Position numbers and translations under genes: made by a program. A model generated the notes under the pieces. It was not told the origin of the DNA. It did no database searches and saw nothing but the letters and a program-made list of their open reading frames with translations. Shown here piece after piece: positions 34,085-46,301 of a stretch of 64,000 nt of DNA (its first letter is position 1; every line of letters begins with the position of its first letter). Source of the DNA: Earliella scabrosa (lineage: Eukaryota > Basidiomycota > Agaricomycetes > Polyporales > Polyporaceae); NCBI GenBank assembly GCA_022605405.1, contig JABYQQ010000011.1, positions 1,116,001-1,180,000 of the forward strand. The letters run 5' to 3'.

Positions 34085-35183
34085 CTAGAAGCCGAGCTCT
34101 TCCTTCGTGTTCAGGATACGGCCCTCCGAGCCGCCCTCCACCATGAGAACGTGTCCGGTGACATGCCCGGACACGGTCGAGGACGAGAGGACGACGATCT
34201 GATTGGCGACATCCTCTGGTGTGGCGATCTTTCGGAGTGCCGTGCTATATAACGGAGTCTAATGAGCGCGAGTTTGGACAACATCATGCAGAGAGCTATT
34301 CACGTCGCGAGCCACTGGTAGGCGACGTCGGGGTTGTTGAGGGACTCCTGGATCATGGGAGTCCTCACCCAGCCTGAGATACATGAGCCCGTCGCTCTTA
34401 TGCTGAGCTGCACGAAAGATGCTCACCCGGTGCGACAACATTCACCCGTCCTTTGGGCGCGATCTTGACGATCTCGTTCTTCAAACTGAGACACATGCCA
34501 TACATCATCGCTGCAAGCATGAGTCGCATCAGCTTTGAGCACCATCACGCGCCGAGGAGCACGCGACTCACCGCTCTTCGTTACAGCATAGTCCATATGC
34601 CCATGTACCCCCCACTTGCCGCCTACGCTCCCGATAAGCACGATCGCCGCCTTGTCCCGTACCGCGTCCCCCGCCTGCTCCAACCCCCTCATATACTCGC
34701 GCACGACCAAGAAGCTGGACGTGAGGTTCGTCTTGATCGTCGACTCCCACTGCTCGAGGCCCATCTCCGTCACCGGCACATAGCGCTCTTCGAAGTACGC
34801 GTGGTTGACGACTGCGACCTGAACGGGCCCGAATGGCACCTCGGAGGCGGACGCGAACAGGCTCTGGACGGCGGACTCCTGAGTGAGGTCCGCTGGGAGG
34901 GCGCGGACGCGGTCGGGCCCGTACTCTTGCAAGAGAGGGTCGAGAGGCGCAGACTTAGTGTGGTAGTGCGCGGTCACTCGTGCGCCTAGTTCTGTGTAGA
35001 CAGCATCATGAGTACTAGAGGCGGGCGAGGTGGGAGGCGGGGCTTACTGAGAAATTGGTGGGCAGTGGCGAGCCCAATACCACCGCTCGCCCCTAGTCAG
35101 TCAAATCAGTGCATGGCCTGAAGACACGAGAGGGGGTACTTGCCTGTGACCAATACATGCACGTTCTCTAGTCCAAAATCCAT
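34085..35183 (-). CDS. Short-chain dehydrogenase/reductase with a GC-AG intron
   Basis: Six exons (35183-35144, 35092-35048, 34991-34572, 34510-34427, 34373-34304, 34244-34085) join in frame to about 272 residues. It starts MDFGLENVHVLVTG, and the glycine motif TGASGGIG is split by the first intron. That intron begins GCAAGT, the standard GC-AG variant. The dinucleotide-binding fold continues with LGARVTAHYHTKS. The NNAG motif is altered to VVNHAY, and the active site is YAVTK with an upstream Ser in LIGSVGGKWG. The C-terminus has VNVVAPGWVRTPM and a final GHVTGHVLMVEGG. Length is normal for a classical SDR. Substrate unknown. Confidence 0.9.
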
Positions 35184-38100
35184 CTCCACTGTGAGTGTTC
35201 TGTCTTGCGGGAACGAGATGGTGCCATTGTTGAATGATGAGAACGTTTATAAGTGAGGCGTGAACGCACCTTGAGTCATCCTTTCCCGACTGGACGTCGC
35301 TTAGCGAGGTACAATCCCCGATCGGTGGAGAGGCAGACTCGCTTAACCGTCCGGTCGCAACTTGCAAGTCTGGACCAGGGGGTGAGCTTGTCGGAAGATA
35401 GGCACGAGCCCTGTGTGACCGAAGTGGATGGGAACGAGCCTAGTGGACGAATGGTGTCGGGTTTCAGCTTGGCTCCCAAAAGCGCTCAAATCATGGACGA
35501 CGCGTACTACGCCATAATCAGTACCGGGAGACCGCCTGACCTGCTTCCGTGACATGGGTATGCGTACGCCGGCGGGTATGATGACAGGGAAACCCACTCA
35601 CCTAACTCACCAACAAGCGAGCCACAATATCGCCCCACGCATGATGAGTTCAAACTGTCCAGCTCTCCCACCGCATGCTTGGCCCCGAGCAATCTCGACA
35701 GCAGTACCGGCGAGCGCGAACCGAGCGGGAGGTCTGTCTGGTCGGAACGAAGGTGCGAGACGGACACATAGGTGGTCATAGCGACCTCAACGAACATCTC
35801 GCCTTAACTGAAGACGACTTGGTGCTCGCGGCCTCTCACAGGAGGTTGAGATTTGATAAGCGCTGCATTGACGTAATGGGGAAGCTTGCAGCGACCGACC
35901 GCAAACCTACCAGCCGTCTACCATCAACCAAGTTGCATGCATATAGAGAGCAATAGCGAGCTTACCTCGTGCTTAGACACGAGTAAGGACCTAGATGGCT
36001 CGAGGCCGGAGCCGAGTGCAGATAGTCTACCACCTGTAGAGTCCTCAGCACAAACGGTATCGACCTCACGGAACCCGGACGCACCCGATAATCATCAACT
36101 TATGTCTCCCTATCCACAGGCTCATAAAAGACCGCATTAAGCTCACTCCAGTGCAGTGCATCATTATCTTGTTGATTAACCTAGACGCAAGTCTCGTCAG
36201 CCATGTTTTGGGACGGAATTCATGCCCACCCGGATACGTGTACACGTACGTTCCCTTTCGCTCCTTCCCCACAGCACTGCCTTTCTCGCCTACGCCGCAT
36301 CCAACAAGACCTTAGGCTTGATCCAGCAAGCATCGCGTCGAGCGAGTGGGACCAACATCCGGACGAGAGTGGAATACAAAGTAGAGTTTGGCCTGAGGTC
36401 TAACGCGCGTACAAGCGCTACGGCCCGGCCCGGTTGCCGCCGGGGAGATTTGTTGTGCAAGGCTTGCCACGGTAAGCAGATGCAAAATGGACATATGTCC
36501 GCGGCTATTAGATTTCTGTCCCTGGCGATTGACCATCTGTCCGGAGCACCTACAGTGCCCTCCCCTGTCGGCCGTTTCCCCTCAAACTTTGCAGACTAGC
36601 ACTATGTACGGCTCTAATCTCGGGAAAATTATCTATATGTCGTGAAAGTTCTTCTCTGGAGCAGGAGTGTGGTACAACGTTTCCAAGGTCTCCCGGCGCT
36701 TCTCTCTCCATATACGGTATCCCCTCCTTACCCGATCAACGGCGCCTCTTGCGCTCATCTCGCCCAGAATCCCGCCGTTATGCTGACGGGACTTAGCGCC
36801 CGGGACCTCACATGGGCTCTGGTACTTTGCGTCGGGACAGAGGACTCGATCAGAGCCGGATCCTTCTTTGAATGATTTTATGGGTTTGTTCCAGACAGCA
36901 TGATTCGACTGGCACCTTATTCCAGGCAAACGGTGCCGTGGAAGAGGAGTTCTAGCTCAGGCGGACAGAAATGCAATAATCAGCGGACAGGAAAGCGCTG
37001 GCAGGCGGGCAAAAACTTCGTAATGGGCGGACGCTTATTCTCAGGTATACGGACTGTATTTCGAAAATTGTGCGGGCACAAATCACATACAACGGCGGGC
37101 AAGTATGCTTCCACACATGGGCATCAATGTAATCGATATGGACAAAAATCTAATCGCGGCGGACAAGTGGCCCCCTTCATCTGCAAAAGGAGAGGTGCCC
37201 GTTATGACCAGGCGGGGTAGCGAGAGTGTGTCAGCAATTACTAAGCCTCGCCATCGATTATCAGGACGCGCCAGAAGGGCGTCAGTATGCAATAGCTCGA
37301 TCCACAGCTCCCACAATGGAGAGATAAGGACATGCCACAGTCGTTACACACCGGCCAGCTATCGTGGGGCAGAACAGAACAGTATCTGAGCATAGATTAC
37401 TCTTACCCGTATTGCGGACCTTGTTCTAATGATGTTCAAGTTGCTTGATCCCAGACCGTAGGCGGATGTCCTTGTATTAACGGCGCGTACCAGAGTTGTC
37501 ACAACAGGTCTGTCGTATCCTTGACATGGTACATGCCACCGCCGTAGTTATGGAGGCTCTGGCACCCAGGATTCTGAAGCGCTGTGCCTTCATCAAGAGG
37601 TTCGAAGACAACTCCCTGCTGTTGTGCAACTGACTTTGGACCTTGGATCGCATCTAGGTTCCTGGAGGCGTAGGCGATCATGCTACTCTTGCTTCCTATT
37701 ATCCTCAAGACGTTCAAGCTGTCCCAGTATAAACTCATGCACATTGGCATATCTTTGTACGTTTACGGCGATCTTCCTCCCAACATCACCATCGTTCTGA
37801 TTGCTGCACTCATCCTCTCAACCCTCCCTGCCGCGTCTTGCGCTCTATTATGATCCAGCAAGATGTCGGGTAGTACGTACTACGATTGTACTAAATGAGT
37901 AGATGATGCTCGGTGGTTGATGTGCCAAGGACGATTCGATGTTATGGCAGATGGGGTCCGTGAATTCAGTGATACGAGATGCCAGTACACAAGAGACAGC
38001 GGCAGTATGTATGTATGTAGATACGACAACAAGAGGGGACGAGAGGAGGACAGGCAGCCTGAGAACGAGGGTATGAACATATGGCACCCAGGGGCTGCGT

Positions 38101-38289
38101 CAGGACGTGGTGATGTAACAAGAGCTAATGTGTACTAGTAAATATAGATCATGATGGAGTGCGGTGAACGAACCGGAATAATAGCAGGTGAGACGAGAAG
38201 CCCGCGGTGCTCAGCTTCAGGTTACCCGCGTCTGAAATAGCTTGAGGGCAGACTTAAACCGGGGCCGCGCCTACGAGTGCAGTACATCC
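35184..38289. other. Gene-poor stretch containing a small transposon-like element
   Basis: No protein-coding gene could be supported in these 3.1 kb. Frames of up to 125 codons exist on both strands but overlap, lack motifs and are interrupted. The element at 36475-37190 is the main structured feature. Confidence 0.4.
36475..37190. mobile_element. Putative non-autonomous DNA transposon with inverted subterminal repeats
   Basis: The left end (from about 36477) contains gcagatg, tgtccgc, attagatttctgtcc and cgattga. The reverse complement of the right end (from about 37183) contains gcagatg, tgtccgc, gattagatttttgtcc and cgatta in the same order. The ends thus form a degenerate inverted repeat of about 50 bases. 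Inside the right half the motif gcgg(a/g)c(a/g) recurs in direct orientation at about 36961, 36983, 37005, 37027, 37072, 37095 and 37159. The left end carries its reverse complement (tgtccgc at 36496, tgtccct at 36517, tgtccgg near 36537). Opposed subterminal repeats of this kind are typical of DNA transposons. No transposase is present, and exact ends and target-site duplications were not determined. Confidence 0.55.
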
Positions 38290-41000
38290 TTCCAAGGGCG
38301 GTCGGGTCCTGCCTCTTGCGCAAGATGAGGGCAGACCAAGCAGCTTGGTGCGATACAACATGTTCGCGACGTAGCTCATCTCGAGTGCCATAGATATCTC
38401 GTGGTCATGGTGAGAAGCGGGGCGAGCTGCAGCCAGGTGACGGAACGACGTCTGCAGTGCAGAATGGATGATGATGACTCCGAGGCGAGGTCCTGCTCGT
38501 TTCCGGCAGTCAGTTGCACGAGCCTTCAGGCGCACTGAAGAGACTTTGAAACGCTCAGTCCACATACTAGGCATGACTCATGTGAAGAGCACTCACGATT
38601 GCGATCGAGACTCAGCAACACGACCTGCGCTGCGCCCGCCATATCCTCCGCCCCAGCATCGTCGCCGTTAAAGATCGCTGAGCGGTCGACCCAATGTTCG
38701 TCCTGCCAGGATAAGGTCGTCCATGTTCCTATCCCGAGCGTTGGCAGAGAAGTCTACTTGCTCTGTCCGCACATTGAGGTTGGTCAGGTAATTGCCCCGG
38801 GAGGTCTGAACCTTGAGAGATAGTGAGTGCGAGCGAATATGCGAGGTGATATACCTCAAAGCGGCGGTGGCGACCTCTCCTAAAGGGGTCATGTTCAACT
38901 GGCTGTCAAGCTCCACAATGACGGGAAGTGGAACGACGACCAAGAACTCGACCAACGAGGAAAGCAGAATGTTCGTATCGGCGACCAAGACCGTGTACCG
39001 AGGAACGACACGCAACGACTGTCGTGCACCCTCGGGTTTGCGACCAGGTGTTCCACGCAGATGACGAGGAGAGGCTGGCTCGCGCTGTCCAGGCTCAAGA
39101 AGCGTCTCCAAGTACCGCCGACGCACCTAGCATATGAGATAGTGGGCCAACGTCGATATCGAGAAGCTTGGGATCACAAACCTTGAGCTGCCGGATCTCC
39201 TCTGTATCGGCCTCGTCGTCCTCATCCTCCGACTCATCGTCCACGAGCATCTCGTCCGCATCGTCGACCTCCATCAAGTTATCCTGCCAACTCGACCCTC
39301 GCAGCCACTGATCCTCCATCTCGCGCTCCCGCTGTTCGTCCTCCTTCCACCGGGCGACCTTGTCCGCCACAACACCCTCGAACTGCCAGCACGGCCGCCC
39401 GTCGTGAATTGACTCTAGCAACAAGCAGGCGGAGGGTTCTCGCATGACAGTAGCGAGGAAGGTGAACATGATGGTGGAGCGTAATGGTGGCATATTCGCT
39501 GGGCCGGCGTAAGGGGTGTCGAAGGGTGTGGGCAAGCATCGCGAAAGTCAGCTGCATAGCAAGCTTGAGCGCCGCGTCGGGCTCGTGCATGCTTCGAGAG
39601 GCTCACTAAGGCCTATTGCCTTCCGTGATGTTCAACTTGTCGACGTCCATCTTGGAGTTGTCACCATCGAGACGCTTGGCCATGGCGCCTTGATCTCACC
39701 CGCAGTAGCACCTGTCGGCATGGTGGAGCCGAGGTTGGACCGCTTGAAACCGTCTAGCAGGACGTTCGTAAATAGCAATCCGACTCTGAGGCAGTCGAAG
39801 AATGGGTGGAAGGCGACCATGCTACAGTCCATTCCATATCAGCGTACTGAGCAAGACGCCACGACATCAGACGTACCCCTGGACAAAGTGATACACGCCG
39901 TGGAGCTCCTCGTCGGTGCCATTCTTGTCGCGATACAGCACACTGAGGTGGTGCTGCAGCTTACCGGGGATCGCAAGTCCGGGCGCGAACCATTCCTTCG
40001 CTGCACTGCTCTTGTCCGAGTCAAGCCCCATGAGGTGGGCCGCTTCTTGACCGACCAACGGAATGTTCTGGAAGTGCAGAGCTACAGCGCCGCCCACTGC
40101 ATCCGCACCAAGCAGCATCTCTGCTTGCGATGACTGCGGACTGTCATCGATGCGCGCAGGCGCATTTGATGGTACATCCGTGGTCGGAGGGTTCGGAGAA
40201 GTAGGTCGGGGAGTGCTGGAGGCAAGGAGGTTATTCTCGGCGATAGCGGAGACGGTGTGTGTGTTGTTCGAGGTATGGGTGCCCTCGATCAAGGCGCTGA
40301 CGGCCATCCAATAACGGGAAAGATCGCCGAGAGCTTCCAGGAACGAGCCGCGGTACTGCGAGAAGTTGCACTCTTTGATAAGTCCGCGGTAGAACATGGA
40401 TGCATAATTCAAACATTGCTGCATTGCAATTGAGTAATTGATGAACTGAGCTGAAGAGCACTGGCTTACCGGCGAACTGCTTGGTGGCCGCAGCATGCTG
40501 TAAGGACGCCAGCAGCTGCAGGTGGGACCACTGGCATGGATGAATGAAGGGATTGTACTTCTGCAGGATGTTCCTCAGGGACGTGGGCACAGTCGATGAA
40601 AACATGTGAGCAAGCATCTCGCATGTCCGATGCAAGTCTGATAGCATATCATCAGCATAGCATCAAATGGCAACAGAAATTGAGACTAATTACCTCCTTT
40701 GGTCGTTATCTCCAGCTCACCGGACAACTAGAATCTTGGATCAACGTACGCTTCTGCAGCAGCGCGTTTACCGCCGGCGGCAGCGGGCTCCCAATCACGA
40801 TCGACGTCGATCGTGGACGGCCCGGAGCTCGTCGTCAAAGTGGAAATGGGACAATGATGGCCCAGAGGTCGCGTATGCGACTCAGGATGCGTGAGGATGG
40901 GGGTAGGAGGGGGGTGTCTCATAACCAGAGGCTGTGAGGATCTTGCTGATGCCGCATTCGCGCTAGAGAACGATCGCGACCGGATGGGAATCGCGAGGTT
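38290..41000 (-). pseudogene. Decayed SMG6/EST1-like gene (PIN-domain nonsense-mediated decay factor)
   Basis: Read leftward, the region carries EST1-type helical segments: VPTSLRNILQKYNPF, CLNYASMFYRGLIKECNF, SFLEALGDLSRYWMAVSAL, ARIDDSPQSS, KLQHHLSVLYRDKNG and LHGVYHFVQG. An acidic linker follows (EMLVDDESEDEDDEAD). Next is a PIN nuclease domain (YTVLVADTNILLSSL, VVVPLPVIVELDSQL, LKVQTSRGNYL, RNMDDLIL). Several breaks are visible. After DDLIL the conserved continuation WQDEHWVDRSAIF is one base out of frame near 38690. The tail LRLKARA and QLTAGNEQDLAS are again in different frames near 38510. Near 40450 the frame change would need a 19-nt intron, too short to be real. SMG6 homologues also have a longer N-terminal part, which is missing. 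I therefore call it a decaying duplicate, though transcripts could show otherwise. Ends are approximate. Confidence 0.65.
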
Positions 41001-42235
41001 GGGGCGTGCGTCGTCCCTCAACCCATGATGCGCGTACTTTCAGGTCGGATGCCATCAAGCCGCGGCGGCCGACTTCGTGCGATATGGGGAGGGCTCCCGC
41101 GGCCACCGTGACGAGCCCAGCCAGGAAAATCGCTGCGCGGGCGACTGTGCTAGCTGATGCTCTGTGTGGTTGTGCAAGGTGGCTGGGAACAACCGATGGA
41201 GTGCGCGGGACCGACTGGAAGACCCTGTCGGGAGCTAGCAGAGCGCGTGGGGGACGTTCGTCGCGACAACCCGGAACAGATACTGCTGCCGCCGAGTGAA
41301 GGCGGCATGCGAGACGAAGACGGGGATGCGGTGTGGTGGGATCAGCGCAATGGCGAGTCGTGCCATGTTCAGGGGGCATTGGCAATGCTACGCGTCGGGG
41401 TGATGACTTCGAGCGAGATCGCGGTCTGGATAGATTCTAAAGGTGAAGGACATCTGGTCCTTAGCGATTGACGGGCCTGCGAGCGAGAAGGGATAAGGCG
41501 TCGCAGAATGGTAGAATGAGCATAGCTCAATTACCATGAATCCAACACCGTGTCCATCAGACGTTAGCAGACAGCTCGCTGTTGCAATTGTAGATGATGC
41601 ATGAGCCCCCTTGTAGTGTATGGCCGATGTTACATATCGACTGACCTCTGTCATTAGCATGGCCCACTTATCCCACTGCTACTCATGAAACGTGAAGTAC
41701 CATCTCGTTATTTGTCCGCCAGACACGAGCTTCTCGGAGGCCCAAGGAGAGATACTAGATCTCATGCCTCCCGACAGCTTCCGCGGGCTTGGAAAATGCT
41801 TGCACATGCCCCGATGGCGAGTGTGAGCCGCTCGCCGTACACAGTCCGATCGTTGCAGTAGGATGGCCAAAGATAGGGGTGCGGGAGGATGCATCGAGCA
41901 AGACAATCATATGTGAGGGAGGAGTGCTTTGATGGTAGTCGTAGCACAAGTTATGTCGGTAAGCGCCCGGAAGCATCGAGGCTCAAGCTTCAAGAGCTTG
42001 TATTAGCATAGTCGGTTCTGATACATCCGTTCTCTGTTCTTCAAGTTCAGAACCGAGTGATATTGCAGCGCATGATTACATAGAGGAGCAAATGACATAT
42101 CGATCGGTCTCATGCAGTCGCTAAAGATGACTGGAAGAAGCACAAGTACGTCGAGATCTATGGACGGAAAGAGCAGGTAGGTTACACTGTAGTACTAGGA
42201 AAAGAGATGCGGGGGAGGATTCGATACTTCGTCTA
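41001..42235. other. Intergenic, no supported gene
   Basis: Open frames at 41.0-41.4 kb overlap on both strands and look like GC-rich shadows, though part of them could once have been the 5' end of the SMG6-like copy. Between 41.4 and 42.2 kb nothing was recognised. Confidence 0.35.
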
Positions 42236-43717
42236 CTATCTCTCCAAGCCTGAACAGATAAGAGAGGAGAAATCTTGGTCATTGAAGTCAGAGTCGGAGT
42301 CTGCCCAGGGCTTGAAGGAGTTCAGTTCAGGAACGTCCTGCTTGAGCATAGCCGTGAGCTCAATGCAATGCACCTTGGCTTGCGGGAGTGCACGCGCGGC
42401 CACAGCGAGCTGTGCAGCCTTCCGATTGAAGTCGTAGGACGCGAACCGACGTTCCTCCCAAGAATCCCTCCCTGAGTAGGCGTGCACCTTCTTGACCACG
42501 ACCGGTTCCGGGGACTCCGATCTGTAGGCAATTTTGCGCAGTGCCCACGCCATTACGGCGCGATATGCCTAGAGGCAGATTGGCAACGCTGGATGGATAG
42601 AACCATACGGAATGAGCCACGTACCCCGGAGGCAGACACACCGATGGCGCCATATGCATGTTGCTCGGAAATCAGGTCGGATATATCCAACGCGCCAGCA
42701 GTCATTTGGAAGTGAACGTGCAGGGCAGCGAGAACAAATGGTGACAGAAATAGACCCTACCAGTACATCGAAGAGATCAATCAGTATTGCGCTCATCATT
42801 GTGACAAGCCACGAATCGAGATCATTCTCACGTCCGTAGATAGTTTTTGTGGCTTCTTGTAGAACAAGCTACCGTTCTTGATGATATCTCTGCAGTACCG
42901 CATCCAGGATTCGTAGTCGACGAAGTGCGTGGGGGACTCATAGAAATGTACCTCGAGCCGGCGTAGCGACGCAAGAAAAAGTTGCTCCCGCCATGCCCTG
43001 ACAGCACGGCTAGCCTATGAGTCACAATGTCAGCGCATCGTCAAGTCTCATCAACACAAGACATACTTTTGTGTAGACAAGGTCGTTCATTCCGATTGTC
43101 CAGGACACGCCATTCCCGTATACCCCCTTCCAGATCTTGCGTAGAAAAGGGATCGAGAAATCTGGATCCCAGGCCAAAGCAGAGTGGGAGGTACAATAGC
43201 CCAAACAGTGAAGAACGGTTGGAATAAATTGACTATCCCAACGAGCACATGCGCCTTCAGGAAGATCTGGAAATACGATGACTGGGATCTGCTTGCACAA
43301 GACGTACGATTGAGCAGGAGACCGGCCCTGATTGACGAATGAGGTCAAGATCTAGAACTAGTACCGTCCTAGGGGGACACTGCTCACCACAGGTGTCGCC
43401 ATGCCTGTGTTGTCAAGCACGAGAGGGTTCTCCCTTCCACCCTCCTTGTCGGCGCTGGTGTGGACAGTTTTCCTGCGAGTCCCGACCGGCAAGTCCGAGA
43501 CATTCTTGCAGGTAGTACCATCGAGAGGTACCTTGAGACTACCCTTCAATCGGCTCGCAGTTGCACCTTGACTTGACCCAGCATCCTGCAACAAGAGTGG
43601 TCGAATTTCAGGTCGGTGAGGCGACATATTGTGATGAGAGAAAGAGCGCACTCGAAGCACTGGAGGACGGGTTGAGTTGGGAGGGTTCATGTTGACGGTG
43701 AACGAATGAAATGACAT
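42236..43717 (-). CDS. DUF6532 protein, copy 1
   Basis: Five exons (43717-43388, 43351-43067, 43014-42832, 42756-42625, 42568-42236) join in frame to about 420 residues. The N-terminal third is polar (start MSFHSFTVNMNPPNS). The DUF6532 core follows: RWDSQFIPTVLHCLGY, WTIGMNDLVYTK, SRAVRAWREQLFLASLRRL, then GLFLSPFVLAALHVHF, EQHAYGAIGVSASG and AYRAVMAWALRKI. The C-terminus is acidic (KPWADSDSDFNDQD). DUF6532 is a basidiomycete-specific family of unknown function, often in large copy number. Exon 3 is 183 nt, the same as the matching exon of copy 2 at 57492-58498. Confidence 0.88.
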
Positions 43718-44891
43718 GGGAGGTCGCGGGCTAAGAGGATGGTAGTGGGGAGAGAAGAGAGTCGCACGCCCCGGTCGCCAAAGGTCAGTGAATATTCGCT
43801 TCCGAATATCGCGACACAAGTGCTGCTGCCACACGATTCTGTTGCCATTATTGTGGAGTGCAGATGCTCTCATGTAGCTACACATGCACGTTCCGCACCG
43901 ATGAACCGATAAACCGTTGAAATGCTTCGTGAGGATCTACCACAGCGGCAAAAAGTACCGTCTGGAGATTCGAACTCGAGACCTCATTCAGACTAAATAA
44001 CACCTATAACAGGTAGACTATATGAACATGGTTTCCAGGCCCAATATGAGTACTACGTAACTGCACCAGGTGCATGCCGACGTCATGTCCTTCCCCAAGT
44101 TCCAACCATCCAGCAATGTCTCAAAACATACATAACTATTAACAGCCATACAAGGGGAAGTGGTGGTGATAGCCCACGAAGCACTCAGATTGAGCATGAT
44201 CGCTGTCTTATTGAGATCAATACGAGGAGAATACTGTACGTGGAGTCGGCGGAAGGTTGTATTCGAGGTTCGCATGGATCTGCGTTCTCCCACAGGTCGA
44301 CTTCTATAATGCAAATGTGAGCTTGCGTCCAGGTCGTGCTGCCGTTAACATTGTACGCGGCATCCGATGTGGCGAAGACCGCGTCTGGGATGTCGAAGAA
44401 ACTAGTGCGAAGACGAACTGCTAGTATCAGTTCGATCGCGCTGTAGCTAGCATCCATACTCACCTATTCGCCGGAGCCTCCGTAGCCATCGTGCTTAGGA
44501 GTGGCGTCAAGAGGGTAAGAGGTGTGGAGGGGAGCGTGCCTCTTGCGTGTTCGATATGGTTGTAATTGCACGTGCGGGATTGGTGCAATCCCAATGTGAC
44601 AAGCATGTACTGCACGTCTGGATCTGCACATGTCGCGATAGATATGAACTTGGATGCATTCGATCGTGACGCGCTAAGCCATCCGTATGGTGCAACATGA
44701 AGCTTCAGTACAGACAGGAAATGGCCCATTGAACGAGAAGTTGTCCATTTATTGGCAGGTCATCTTACGTGCGCCGTCTCTTGGATGAAATACCACAGGA
44801 ATTGCCGTCATCAATGAGCCCTTCCTTATCTTCACGTGCATTCGTGCGGCAAGCAGGCTGTGAGCGTCATGAAGAGAGTGAGGATGAAGGA
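43718..44891. other. Intergenic, no supported gene
   Basis: Minus-strand frames at 44.18-44.73 kb read partly like protein, with an ATG near 44.49 kb and possible splice sites, but joining them reaches a stop after a few codons. No family motif was seen. The left end should be the promoter of DUF6532 copy 1. Confidence 0.35.
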
Positions 44892-45692
44892 CTACTGACC
44901 CTGACTAGCGGCATTGTTACCATCTCGCCCAGCGGCGGCATCATGGACTATGCGGAGCATGCTCTCTGTCTCCCCTAGCCACGCGTCCATAGCCTTGATC
45001 TGACTGGCGACCTTGCTCAACGTATCGCATGCGAGATTGAGCACGTCGCTGGCATGTACAGACTGTGCATGCATTCCTATCGCGGCATGGATACTCAAGC
45101 AGCCAACTACATCCACTGGGAGTGAAAACTTACCCGATTTCCAAGAACAACTCAAGCCCAACGCAGCACATCGAGTACACTCACTAGGACCATGATGCTG
45201 CTCACTGTCCGAGGCTACGCGCTTGCGTCGTACACAGGATGATGGGCACCGGGCTTCCGCGCAGGATACACAAACGGGGAATTCATCGCTGCTTGCTGGC
45301 GGGATTTCGGGAAACACTGCGGTATCTGGGATGTTCATCTGAACTGCTCGCTGAGGCCCCAACACTCTCAACGAAAGAAGCCTTCGCATGCATGCGTTCG
45401 ACCCGTTTTGGACCGCCTGTACCTTTGCTTCGAGCAACGCACATCTTGACCGGAAATCTGACGAATAGGGCGAGATCAGATATATCAGCTACCCATCTGT
45501 TCACATGCACTCACAGAGAAGTTCTTCGGCGGGTATGGGCTCGACTTTCATCGCACTATCGCCGATCACCTGCGTGCGTTGGTGGGTCGGCTCGAACTTG
45601 GGGCATCTAGGGGTGAAGATCCTCCGAGCACTGCGGGATAGAAGGACTACACTCCTGTCTGAGGGATCGGCAGGCAAGAAGTGGGTGTTCAT
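44892..45692 (-). CDS. Cysteine-rich hypothetical protein (possible zinc-binding regulator)
   Basis: Three exons (45692-45515, 45457-45134, 45076-44892) join in frame to about 228 residues. I start at the ATG giving MNTHFLPADPSDRS. In the middle is a cysteine cluster, FPVCVSCAEARCPSSCVRRK followed about 15 residues later by CTRCAALGLSCSW. The spacing resembles basidiomycete variants of fungal zinc-cluster DNA-binding domains (C-x2-C, basic residues, then C-x2-C-x5-C). The C-terminal part is helical and heptad-like (DVLNLACDTLSKVASQIKAM, LGETESMLRIVHDAA), possibly a coiled coil. A transcription-factor-like role is an inference; a non-DNA-binding zinc protein is equally possible. No paralogue was noticed in the window. 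Confidence 0.65.
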
Positions 45693-46301
45693 GGCGAAGA
45701 AGCATGCGAAGGTTATCACACTGACAGAGACTTAGAGGTGAGGCCGGGGCGAGCTGATGTAATCGTGACTCTGTGACAGACCACATTGATGTCGGCTTGC
45801 AAGTCACGTTCTGAACCAGTCCGCGAAAAACACACACATCTATTATTAGATCTGCACAACAAGTCAACGTTCAAAGTTGACATGATCCAGCGTCACCAGC
45901 GCGTTCCCTATCGTACCGTATACTTCTGCACAGGAAGGTAATGTCTCGGGATTCATTGCGATGAGCATGGTCGCTCGATGTAGTCATCGTCTGACATGAT
46001 TCGGACATGAAGACTTTCGTGAATCATGGAGCCGATACGGACGCGTGACGCCACTCCTGCTCCTCCTGCCCCCCTGCCCTTCCTGTCTGCCCTAGAGCTG
46101 TCATACATCAATCACGATGCGCATCGTAGATACATCACAAGATAGGAACCGCTTCGCAATACCAATATGCTATGGGTGCTCATGATTCGAACAGCCTCGC
46201 CATCCCCTACTCGCAGAGAAGGTGACACGACGTCGCCGAGCTGCAATGGGCCAGCCGAAGGCCGTCTAGCAGTAGTAAACTCCTAGGAAATTTTTAGTAG
46301 A
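45693..46301. other. Intergenic, no supported gene
   Basis: This contains the promoter side of the cysteine-rich protein gene and the 3' flank of the LRR-like gene. No motif-bearing frame or repeat was recognised. Confidence 0.4.
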
